Of a stretch of DNA of 64,000 bases, positions 25,594 through 32,539 are shown in pieces (within the stretch, counting starts at the first letter, position 1; every line of letters starts with the position of its first letter). This DNA comes from Porphyrobacter sp. AAP60. GTDB lineage: Bacteria > Pseudomonadota > Alphaproteobacteria > Sphingomonadales > Sphingomonadaceae. The DNA is taken from NCBI RefSeq assembly GCF_001296025.1, contig NZ_LJHV01000002.1:496001-560000 (forward strand), given 5' to 3'. Under the pieces are notes generated by a model. It was not told the DNA's origin, ran no database searches, and worked only from the letters and a program-made list of their open reading frames with translations. A program made the translations under genes and the position numbers.

Positions 25594-26994
25594 ATGAACC
25601 AGCTCGCCATCAATACCGCCAATGCCCATGCCTTGGGGATGATCCCTGAAAGCTGCGGCGCGGTGACAGTCGGCTGCACCGATGTTGCCGGCGTGGTGGA
25701 GGCTGTGATTGCCTCCTCACGCAATCTTCGATCCGAGCATGAAGCGCTGGCGGAAACCGTTCGCGCGCTCGAAGCCGATCAGAACAAGGTTGCCGAAGCG
25801 AGCGACGAGGCGCGGCTGCTGTCAGAACGCGCGATCGAGCGTCTGTCCGAAGGCACGGCGCTGATCCAGTCCTCACTCGGACAGATTGCCGGGCTGATCG
25901 AACTGGTCGATAACCTTGGCCAGCACGTCACCAGTTTTTCGGCCGCCATGGAGCAGGTGCGTCGCAGCGCGCAGGATATCGATAACATCGCGGAAACCAC
26001 CAATATCCTCGCCTTGAACGCGACCATCGAAGCGATGCGTGCAGGCGATGCCGGGCGGACCTTCGCCGTGGTGGCCGCGGAGGTCAAAAGCCTCGCCAAT
26101 GATACCCGCAAGGCCACCGAGGAAATCGCCCAGACCATCGATGCCCTGGGCGGCGAGGCCGAAGTGATGATCGGCCGGATCGAAACCGGCGCCAAGGCCA
26201 GCGGCGAAGCCCGCGCTTCGGTCGGGCGGATTGAAAGCACCATCGCGAATGTCGGCGCGCTGGTGGAGGAAGTTGACAAGCAGAACGATGTCATCGCCCG
26301 TTCGACCGGCACGATCAGCGGCCACGTTGATAAGGTGCAGCGCGTGTTGACAAGCTACGACGCCGCCTCGCGCAGCAATGAAGACCGGCTGCACGGCGCG
26401 CATCGCAAGATGGAAGAGCTGGAAATTACCGCCAGCGAGATGTTCGACCGGATCGTGCAGGCGGGGCTCAGCCCGGAAGACAGCGCAATGGTCGCGCAGG
26501 CGCAGGAGTTTGCCAAGGCGCTCGCCGCGCATACCGAGGCTGCGCTGGCTTCTGGTGCGCTGGCTTTGAGCGCGCTGTTCGATACCGATTACCTGCCGGT
26601 GCCGAACACCAATCCGCAGCTGTTCCGCACCCGGCTGACCGATTGGGCCCATGCCGAATGGCGTCCGTTCCTCGACCGCGCAAAGGCTGGCGACACCCGC
26701 GTGCTGGCGGCGGCCTGCACCGATCTCAACGGCTTCCTGCCGACCCACCTGTCCGAACGCTCGCGCGCGCCGACGGGTGATCTGGCGCATGACACACAAT
26801 ATTGCCGCAACGGACGACTGATGTTCGAAGCGATCGACCGCAAGGCCAAATCAAGCCATGCGCCTTACATGATGGCGGTCTACCGTCAGGAAGGCGACGG
26901 CGCGAGCTATGTGGTGGTGCGCAACGTCTATGTTCCGCTGGTGCTGGGCGGGAAGCGTTGGGGCGATTTCGAGCTGGCATACAGTTTCGATTGA
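25594..26994 (+). CDS. Soluble methyl-accepting chemotaxis-type receptor
   Basis: A 466-residue protein with no membrane segment. Residues ~60-300 form the long coiled coil of a chemoreceptor signalling domain, with the hairpin tip IAETTNILALNATIEAMRAG DAGRTFAVVAAEVKSLA. The C-terminal ~150 residues (FDTDYLPVPNTNPQLFRTRL through YVVVRNVYVPLVLGGKRWGD) look like a compact sensory domain placed after the signalling part, a reversed order seen in some cytoplasmic receptors. No che genes lie in the window. The start at 25594 (MNQLAINTANAHALG) begins the likely protein; the earlier ATG at 25519 is in leader sequence. Confidence 0.88.
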   Translation: MNQLAINTANAHALGMIPESCGAVTVGCTDVAGVVEAVIASSRNLRSEHEALAETVRALEADQNKVAEASDEARLLSERAIERLSEGTALIQSSLGQIAGLIELVDNLGQHVTSFSAAMEQVRRSAQDIDNIAETTNILALNATIEAMRAGDAGRTFAVVAAEVKSLANDTRKATEEIAQTIDALGGEAEVMIGRIETGAKASGEARASVGRIESTIANVGALVEEVDKQNDVIARSTGTISGHVDKVQRVLTSYDAASRSNEDRLHGAHRKMEELEITASEMFDRIVQAGLSPEDSAMVAQAQEFAKALAAHTEAALASGALALSALFDTDYLPVPNTNPQLFRTRLTDWAHAEWRPFLDRAKAGDTRVLAAACTDLNGFLPTHLSERSRAPTGDLAHDTQYCRNGRLMFEAIDRKAKSSHAPYMMAVYRQEGDGASYVVVRNVYVPLVLGGKRWGDFELAYSFD

Positions 26995-27074
26995 AGGTCG
27001 CCTGCTGTCCCGACCCTTGCCGAGTAAGCCGCCACAGACTAACCGTTAACCTTTAAGGTGAACGGAGGTGCACG

Positions 27075-28040
27075 TTGCGGCACTCGTGGCTCAACGGTTT
27101 CTGGCTGATGGCAGCCGCGCTCCTGTCCGCGGCCTGCGTCCCCGATGCGCGCGGTGCAGCCGATCCGGCGCAGATCGCCCCCGCACAGTCTGAGGATCCC
27201 GCAGTTGTTCCCGCGGTGATCGAGGAAGCCCCGCCGACCAGAACGATTGGCGAGGTTCTCGAAAATGGCGTCCTCATAACCATCAGTCTCCAATCACAGC
27301 AGATGCATGTCTTCCGCGACGGTGCCTTGTGGCGCTCCAGTCCGGTTTCTACGGGGAAGCGCGGCAAGGAAACGCCGGCGGGGGTGTTCGCCATTCTCCA
27401 GAAGAAGAAGTTTCACCGCTCGAACCTCTACAGCAACGCCCCGATGCCGTTCATGCAGCGGCTGACGTGGGACGGGATTGCAATTCATGCAGGGCGTTTG
27501 CCCGGCTACCCCGCCTCGCATGGCTGCATCAGGTTGCCCGACGAATTCGCCCGTGAGCTGTTCAAGATAACAGGAGCAACCTCGACCGCGGTGATTGTGG
27601 TCGATGAACCGCTGGCAAACGATGCCGAGGCGCTGGCACTCGCACGGCGCACCGAAGCGCTGGTGCCGATCGATCCTGCGCTGCTGCAGCGCGAGCGTTC
27701 AGCCCTTGCGCAGAAAGGCGGGAAACCCGCCAACAGACTGCCAGCGGCAAGGACAATTGCAGCGCCGCAGGGTACCGTAAACCCGCCATCATCTGCGCCG
27801 ATGCCTGCCTTGAACGGGCAGACCATCCAGCTTGCCGCGACGCTTTCTCCCGACCTTGCAACAGGGCAATGGGAAGCGCTTACCACGCGCAGGCCCGAAT
27901 TGCGGGGGATGCAGATGGCGGTCATTCCAGCGGTGGTGAATGGCACGCAATATTACCGTTTGCGCGCATCCGGCCCGGATGCTCATGCCACGTGCCTAAC
28001 GCTGAAGCGTACCGGGATTGATTGCTTTCCGGTAAGCTGA
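27075..28040 (+). CDS. L,D-transpeptidase (YkuD domain) lipoprotein
   Basis: A 321-residue protein with a lipobox (LLSAAC, lipidated Cys21), so it is anchored in the periplasm. The YkuD domain spans ~60-180: ITISLQSQQMHVFRDGALWR, STGKRGKETPAGVFAI, the HAGRLPGYPASHGCIRLPDE segment with catalytic Cys151 and His149. It would form 3-3 peptidoglycan cross-links or attach proteins to the wall. The remaining ~140 residues are Pro/Ala-rich and end with a small domain having a disulfide-prone pair (TCLTLKRTGIDCFPVS). The start is TTG at 27075, six bases after GGAGG. Confidence 0.9.
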   Translation: MRHSWLNGFWLMAAALLSAACVPDARGAADPAQIAPAQSEDPAVVPAVIEEAPPTRTIGEVLENGVLITISLQSQQMHVFRDGALWRSSPVSTGKRGKETPAGVFAILQKKKFHRSNLYSNAPMPFMQRLTWDGIAIHAGRLPGYPASHGCIRLPDEFARELFKITGATSTAVIVVDEPLANDAEALALARRTEALVPIDPALLQRERSALAQKGGKPANRLPAARTIAAPQGTVNPPSSAPMPALNGQTIQLAATLSPDLATGQWEALTTRRPELRGMQMAVIPAVVNGTQYYRLRASGPDAHATCLTLKRTGIDCFPVS

Positions 28041-28044
28041 TGAA

Positions 28045-28072
28045 GGGCGATGTTTCACGTGAAACATCGCCC
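28045..28072. promoter_or_regulatory. parS: parS centromere site (ParB/Spo0J binding)
   Basis: Bases 28051-28066 read TGTTTCACGTGAAACA, the exact 16-bp chromosomal parS consensus bound by ParB. It sits inside a longer perfect 28-bp palindrome (28045-28072, arms GGGCGA and TCGCCC), immediately after the L,D-transpeptidase stop. ParB loads on parS, spreads, and with ParA and SMC organises and segregates the replication-origin region, so this window is probably in the origin-proximal part of the chromosome. The extended palindrome could also form a hairpin in RNA. Confidence 0.93.
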
Positions 28073-28099
28073 GCAAGTGCTTCAAAAACGACCTAGAGG

Positions 28100-28131
28100 G
28101 GGTCTAGACAGGGTCTAGACGGGGTCTGGCC
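28100..28131. repeat. Three tandem 11-bp repeats next to parS
   Basis: Units GGGTCTAGACA (28100-28110), GGGTCTAGACG (28111-28121) and a diverged GGGTCTGGCCC (28122-28132) run in tandem with an 11-bp period, close to one helical turn. The first two contain the TCTAGA palindrome, and CCTAGAGG precedes them. They start 28 bp after the parS palindrome. Such in-phase repeats often mark protein-binding arrays. Confidence 0.7.
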
Positions 28132-28147
28132 CGGCCTAAACCGGGCC
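28128..28147. terminator. GC hairpin, possible terminator
   Basis: GGCCCGG (28128-28134) pairs with CCGGGCC (28141-28147) around CCTAAA. It lies between the L,D-transpeptidase and the convergent TM2 gene and may terminate either transcript, though neither side has a strong T run. Confidence 0.4.
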
Positions 28148-28180
28148 TGCAAAGCCCTTCATGCGATGCCGAGTGCCCTG

Positions 28181-28663
28181 TCAGAACCAGTGTTTCTGAC
28201 CCTGCACATAGATTGCGTTGAAATCGCTTTCCGACTTGGTGATGTAAATGATCGCCTCGATCAGACACACCACACCGATGATCATCAGCGGAATAATCCC
28301 GATGATTACCAGAGTGAGCAGATAACTGACAAAAGTCCCGACCAACAGGATCACGCCTTGCGAATTGTAGCCAAGGTAGAACTTGTGAACGCCAAAGCCG
28401 CCAAGGAACAGTGCCAGCAACCCGGCAACAATCGGTGATTTGTGGCCGGGGCCAAATGCATCGGCCAGCGGGTTGGCGCCGGCCAGCGGGAAAATCTCTT
28501 CTGCCGTTTCGCCAGCGGGTGAAAAATCCACCTGAAGTCCGGCACGTGGCACGCCCCCCGTGCCGCGCCAGCCGGATCCCTGAAACCCGTAGCGGCTGCC
28601 ATCTTCGCCGCTGATGATGCCTTCGCCCTTCAACGGGTCGAACGTTAGAATCTGCCCCTTCAT
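28181..28663 (-). CDS. TM2 domain protein with N-terminal cold-shock-like domain
   Basis: A 160-residue protein in two parts. Residues 1-60 (MKGQILTFDPLKGEGIISGE, then DGSRYGFQGSGWRG) resemble a minimal cold-shock/OB-type beta barrel. Residues ~80-150 are a TM2 domain: SPIVAGLLALFLGGFGVHKF YLGYNSQGVILL, then a second membrane hairpin. The C-terminus is cytoplasmic and aromatic. TM2 proteins are widespread with no settled role. The start at 28663 follows GGGGATC; the in-frame extension to 28690 lacks family match. It is convergent towards the parS region. Confidence 0.85.
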   Translation of the reverse strand: MKGQILTFDPLKGEGIISGEDGSRYGFQGSGWRGTGGVPRAGLQVDFSPAGETAEEIFPLAGANPLADAFGPGHKSPIVAGLLALFLGGFGVHKFYLGYNSQGVILLVGTFVSYLLTLVIIGIIPLMIIGVVCLIEAIIYITKSESDFNAIYVQGQKHWF

Positions 28664-28726
28664 GTGATCCCCCACATTGCTGATATGCAAGGGCTATCGC
28701 AAAAGGACGGACGCTACAAGCGGCCT

Positions 28727-29584
28727 TCAGCTCGGGTTGCGGCGCGCCATGAAGGCGAGCCGTTCGAACAGCATGATGTCCTGTTCGTTCTTCAGCAGCG
28801 CGCCGTGCAGCGGCGGGATCGCGCTGGCCGGATTGCTGTTCTGCAAGACCTCCAGCGGCATATCCTCGTTCAGCAGCAGCTTCAGCCAGTCGAGCAGCTC
28901 GCTGGTCGAGGGCTTCTTTTTCAGGCCCGGCACTTCGCGCAGATCGTAGAAGATATCCATCGCCTTCTTCACCAGCACTTTCTGGATGCCGGGAAAGTGG
29001 ACGTCGATGATTTCCTGCATCGTCTCACGATCGGGGAACTTGATGTAGTGGAAGAAACAGCGGCGCAGGAAAGCGTCGGGCAGTTCCTTTTCATTGTTCG
29101 AGGTGATGACCACGATCGGGCGTTCCTTGGCCTCGATCCGCTCCTGCGTTTCGTAAACGTCGAAGCTCATCCGGTCGAGTTCCTGAAGCAGATCGTTCGG
29201 GAATTCGATATCGGCCTTGTCGATCTCGTCGATCAGCAGCACGGGCAGCTGCGGCGCGGTGAAGGCTTCCCACAGCTTGCCCTGCTTGATGTAGTTCTTG
29301 ATGTCGTGAACGCGCTCGTCACCCAGCTGGCCATCGCGCAAACGCGCAACGGCGTCATATTCATATAGGCCCTGATGCGCCTTGGTGGTGGATTTGATGT
29401 TCCATTCGATCAGCGGGGCGCCCAGCGCCTTGGAAATTTCATGCGCCAGCACGGTCTTGCCGGTGCCGGGTTCACCCTTCACCAGCAAGGGGCGGCGCAG
29501 CATCACGGCGGCATTGACCGCAACCTTGAGGTCTTCGGTGGCGATATAGGATTTGGTGCCTTCGAAACGCTGTTGATCTGACAT
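28727..29584 (-). CDS. MoxR-type AAA+ ATPase
   Basis: A 285-residue AAA+ ATPase: Walker A GEPGTGKT at residues 37-44, Walker B VLLIDEID at 115-122, sensor 1 VVITSNNEKELPDAFLRRC with arginine fingers, and a C-terminal lid (KPSTSELLDWLKLLLN). MoxR proteins act as chaperones in maturation of metal enzymes or complexes together with VWA proteins such as the one at 24287-25471. The start at 29584 (MSDQQRFEGTKSYIA) fits the family; the upstream extension to 29647 is not conserved. It lies downstream of the beta-lactamase-fold gene but separated by about 93 bp. Confidence 0.93.
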   Translation of the reverse strand: MSDQQRFEGTKSYIATEDLKVAVNAAVMLRRPLLVKGEPGTGKTVLAHEISKALGAPLIEWNIKSTTKAHQGLYEYDAVARLRDGQLGDERVHDIKNYIKQGKLWEAFTAPQLPVLLIDEIDKADIEFPNDLLQELDRMSFDVYETQERIEAKERPIVVITSNNEKELPDAFLRRCFFHYIKFPDRETMQEIIDVHFPGIQKVLVKKAMDIFYDLREVPGLKKKPSTSELLDWLKLLLNEDMPLEVLQNSNPASAIPPLHGALLKNEQDIMLFERLAFMARRNPS

Positions 29585-29677
29585 CGGGTTTCCTTGTGAG
29601 ACTGGTTTTCGACGCGCAGCGATAAGGAACCGTTTGGCGCGGCGCAAGGGGGCCCGGACGCGGAACGCGCTGTCAAA

Positions 29678-30997
29678 TCAGCGAGGCAGCAGCAGGATTC
29701 GCTGGGCGATGGCTTCCAGTTTGCCGTTATCGAGCACGGCATCGGGGTTGTTCCAGCCCAGGGTTAGCATATGATCGCGCCCGCCTGCGTCGGTGAGCAG
29801 CCAGGTGAGGTTGAGCACGCCCGGCTCGTTGCCGCCCTTGTAGCCGATATAGTCCCAACCGGCCTTGATCCCCGGCGTCGCCGAAGGGTTGATCGCCATG
29901 ATGTCGAACACCTTGGGATCGGCCGTGCGGCGCATGTGGGCAAGCAACTTGACCAAATCGGCGGGGGAGGCGAACCATTCGATGTCGATTGCCTTGGGGC
30001 CTTGGGCGAAAGCGGCATTGACCTGATCGAGCGAAACCGGAGTGATAAAGTCCAGCGCTTCCGCCGAGGCGATTTCGACCTCTTTGGCAACCTTGTCCAG
30101 CGTGCGCCATCCGCCGATCATTTCGCCATCACTGGCCTTGAGAATGAAGAGCTCGCGGGTGGTAAGGAAAGGGTCGTTGGAGTCCGGATCGCTGTGCCCG
30201 CTATCCTGCATCAGCTTTAGGACACGATCCCTGCCCAGTACGTCGATCAACTGATCCGTCGCGGTATTATCGCTGATCGAGATCATCAGGCTGGCGAGCG
30301 TGTGGAGCGTGACCGGCGAACCCTTGGGCCAATTCTGCAATTGCCCGCTGGGATAGCTCTTCTCCTCCAGCGGCACGACGTCAGTCCACTTGCGGCGGCC
30401 CGCCTTCACATCCTCTGCCAGCGCGGCGAGGACATAGAGCTTGAAGGTCGATCCCAGCGCCAGCGGAGTGTCCGCCCCGATGCTGATGGCAGGCGCGCCG
30501 CCATCCAGCGGGCCGAACCATGCGTTGACGTTGCCGGGCAGGGCGGCGAGATCGGCGGTGATTTTTTGCGCTGTGTCATCTGCCACTGCCAGCGCTTCCA
30601 TTGATGTGAAGCGCAATTCATTGATGCGGTTATCTTGCGCCGGATCAATCGCGATCCCGCCCTTGGCCAGCCCGCGTTCGAACCGGATTTCCAGCGCGGC
30701 GCGAGTGCCTTCGCGCGGGGCGAGCAGGGCAACCTCTACCGCCGGGCCGAACTGCGCGGTGAAGCTCGCGCCCAACGCCTTGAGCTGCGCGTCGGCAATT
30801 GCTTCGCGGAAGCCTTGGGTGAACAGGTCTTCGGGCTGCGCCTCGCCATTCAGCAGGGCCACGACCTGTTGGCTGCGGGTTTCCAACGGGGTTTGCGCTG
30901 TCGGTGCCATTGTTTCGGTGGATTCCTGAGCCATCAGCGGCACAGCGGGCAGGGCGAGAACCGCCCCGGAAAGGGCAAGCACGCAGGTTCTAAGCAT
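29678..30997 (-). CDS. Beta-lactamase-fold serine hydrolase
   Basis: A 439-residue exported protein (signal peptide to PAVPLMAQ, cleaved about residue 23). Residues ~35-140 form an N-terminal NTF2-like domain, and ~155-430 a class A beta-lactamase-like domain with S183-T-F-K186 (GSTFKLYVL), S242-D243-N244 (the SDN loop) and a K387-G-G triad (YKGGNEPG) in place of KTG. The active-site triplet is intact but there is no clear Glu166 omega loop, so it may be a peptidase, esterase or weak beta-lactamase rather than a resistance enzyme. It is monocistronic. Confidence 0.87.
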   Translation of the reverse strand: MLRTCVLALSGAVLALPAVPLMAQESTETMAPTAQTPLETRSQQVVALLNGEAQPEDLFTQGFREAIADAQLKALGASFTAQFGPAVEVALLAPREGTRAALEIRFERGLAKGGIAIDPAQDNRINELRFTSMEALAVADDTAQKITADLAALPGNVNAWFGPLDGGAPAISIGADTPLALGSTFKLYVLAALAEDVKAGRRKWTDVVPLEEKSYPSGQLQNWPKGSPVTLHTLASLMISISDNTATDQLIDVLGRDRVLKLMQDSGHSDPDSNDPFLTTRELFILKASDGEMIGGWRTLDKVAKEVEIASAEALDFITPVSLDQVNAAFAQGPKAIDIEWFASPADLVKLLAHMRRTADPKVFDIMAINPSATPGIKAGWDYIGYKGGNEPGVLNLTWLLTDAGGRDHMLTLGWNNPDAVLDNGKLEAIAQRILLLPR

Positions 30998-31042
30998 CGC
31001 ATTTCTCCCGTGTCATCAATAAGTTTAGGTGCTGCGAGGCTG

Positions 31043-31618
31043 TTAATCCAGCGTTTCGAGCGCAGCCAGCTTCCGGCGCAGGTCGCGGGCGGCCCACCTG
31101 TTCAGCGCAATCACGCCGATAAGGAAGGCGACGATCAGCGCAAACGGCCACCCCTTGTCGGTCAGTGCCTCTTCCCACCCGCGATCCTGCGCAGCGTTCC
31201 AGAAAATGGCGGCCTGCATTGCCAGAAAACCGGGAACCAGTGGGCCGATGTACCAGCTTGCAACACTGTGCAGCGCTTCTGCCTGATAGCGGTACTGGCG
31301 GCGAAGATGCTCGATGCACGGTTCCTCGGGCAGCCGTTCGACGGGCGATGCGTGTCGGCGTAGATTGTGCATCACAACAAGGAACCCCATCCCCGTCACC
31401 ATGACGGCGCCAACAATTGCGTAATCCCCGACCCAAGCGAAGAAGGCCGCCATGCCGATGCTAAGCAGCACACCGGACACCCCCGCGGCATATTCGCGCC
31501 AGTTGCGGCGGCGGATTGTCTGATCAAAGCGGTCGGCCTTGAGCAGCATTTCGGTCGGATCGGTAAAGACTGCATCGCGCGCTAGCGCGGTCCATTGGGG
31601 TAAGGGAGGGGTCGTCAT
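31043..31618 (-). CDS. Membrane protein coupled to ECF sigma factor
   Basis: A 191-residue protein with an N-terminal cytoplasmic segment (about 45 residues) and about four membrane segments (approximately 48-65, 70-86, 122-140, 158-176). It overlaps the ECF sigma gene by 4 bp (ATGA). No zinc anti-sigma motif (HxxxCxxC) is present, but the position and coupling suggest it could sequester or signal to the sigma factor. The C-terminus is a basic amphipathic helix (RDLRRKLAALETLD). I recognise no family. Confidence 0.75.
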   Translation of the reverse strand: MTTPPLPQWTALARDAVFTDPTEMLLKADRFDQTIRRRNWREYAAGVSGVLLSIGMAAFFAWVGDYAIVGAVMVTGMGFLVVMHNLRRHASPVERLPEEPCIEHLRRQYRYQAEALHSVASWYIGPLVPGFLAMQAAIFWNAAQDRGWEEALTDKGWPFALIVAFLIGVIALNRWAARDLRRKLAALETLD

Positions 31619-32139
31619 GCGGTTACTCCATATGCGGGTTCACTCTGGAAATGGCCGGCGATCAGCGCCTTGATACGGTGCACCCGCGTGGCGACCGCGC
31701 CAGCGGACAGGCCGGTAATGTCGGCAATATCCGCCGCGCTCTCGCCTTCGAGCCACAGCACGATCACCTGCATGTCGACCGGCGGCAGGCGGCGGATCAG
31801 TTCACCAACTTGCGCCAGCACCAGGGCCTCGGCCGTCTCTGCCTCGACATTGCCGGCGGAGGGAAGCGTCTCGATTACATCGAGCGCCACCCGCTGCGGC
31901 CCACGCACGGCGCGCGAAACGTGATCGGCGGCAACATTGTGCGCAACGCGGTAGACCCACGTCTTGAGCGCGCACCGCCCGTCGAACCGGGCCAGACTGA
32001 TCCATAGCGCGCAGTGCATCTCCTGTTCGAGATCACGCGCCTTTTCAGGATCACGCTCGACCGATCTGGCAAGACGCGCGAGCGCTGGCGCAAATTGCGC
32101 GCCTGCCTGCCGGTAAAGAGCTTCTGCCGCCTGTGTCAT
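31615..32139 (-). CDS. ECF-type RNA polymerase sigma factor
   Basis: A 174-residue sigma-70 family protein with regions 2 and 4 only. Region 2: DLEQEMHCALWISLARFDGR CALKTWVYRVAHNVAADHVS. Region 4: LPPVDMQVIVLWLEGESAAD IADITGLSAGAVATRVHRIK. It should direct RNA polymerase to a small regulon. No separate anti-sigma with a zinc motif is seen; the overlapping downstream gene encodes a membrane protein that may play that part. No matching ECF promoter can be identified without a known consensus. Confidence 0.9.
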   Translation of the reverse strand: MTQAAEALYRQAGAQFAPALARLARSVERDPEKARDLEQEMHCALWISLARFDGRCALKTWVYRVAHNVAADHVSRAVRGPQRVALDVIETLPSAGNVEAETAEALVLAQVGELIRRLPPVDMQVIVLWLEGESAADIADITGLSAGAVATRVHRIKALIAGHFQSEPAYGVTA

Positions 32140-32170
32140 GCCCCCCTTAGTCTGGCGGCAACGGATTTTC

Positions 32171-32539
32171 TTACAAGCGTGTCGCCGCTCCCAGACACAC
32201 GAAAGCGAGTTGCACCGCCAGCATCAGGGCGGTTGCCACCTGCCATCCGCTGCCGGCGTCCTTCATGCCGCGTTCCCACGTCCACTTGCCAAGCATACCA
32301 GTGCCCAACGCCGATAGCGCGATCGTGACCCACGCCGACTGATCGATCAACACTACGAAAATCGCAAACAGCGCCGCCATCTGCAGCAGGAACGCCGCGG
32401 CGAACCATGCAATCGGGATCGGGCGGTAAGCCGCATCGGGGATGTGCCAATCGGGCAGGGCGCTGTCCGGGCGCGACAGCCGCCGGTCGCCCGCCATGAT
32501 GTCTTCTTCGCGCGGGTCGGGATATTGCCGGTCAGGCAT
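32171..32539 (-). CDS. Small membrane protein after parE
   Basis: A 122-residue protein: a polar N-terminus (MPDRQYPDPREEDIMAGDRR) and about three membrane segments (approximately 46-66, 70-88, 101-120). Its start overlaps the parE stop by 8 bp (ATGCCTGA), so it is translationally coupled to parE. A later ATG at 32497 is possible but removes the overlap. No family recognised. Confidence 0.7.
   Translation of the reverse strand: MPDRQYPDPREEDIMAGDRRLSRPDSALPDWHIPDAAYRPIPIAWFAAAFLLQMAALFAIFVVLIDQSAWVTIALSALGTGMLGKWTWERGMKDAGSGWQVATALMLAVQLAFVCLGAATRL

Noticed and set aside
29678..30997. Antibiotic-resistance class A beta-lactamase
   Set aside because: SxxK and SDN are present but the KTG is KGG and no clear omega-loop Glu is seen; the N-terminal NTF2-like domain is not found in resistance enzymes.
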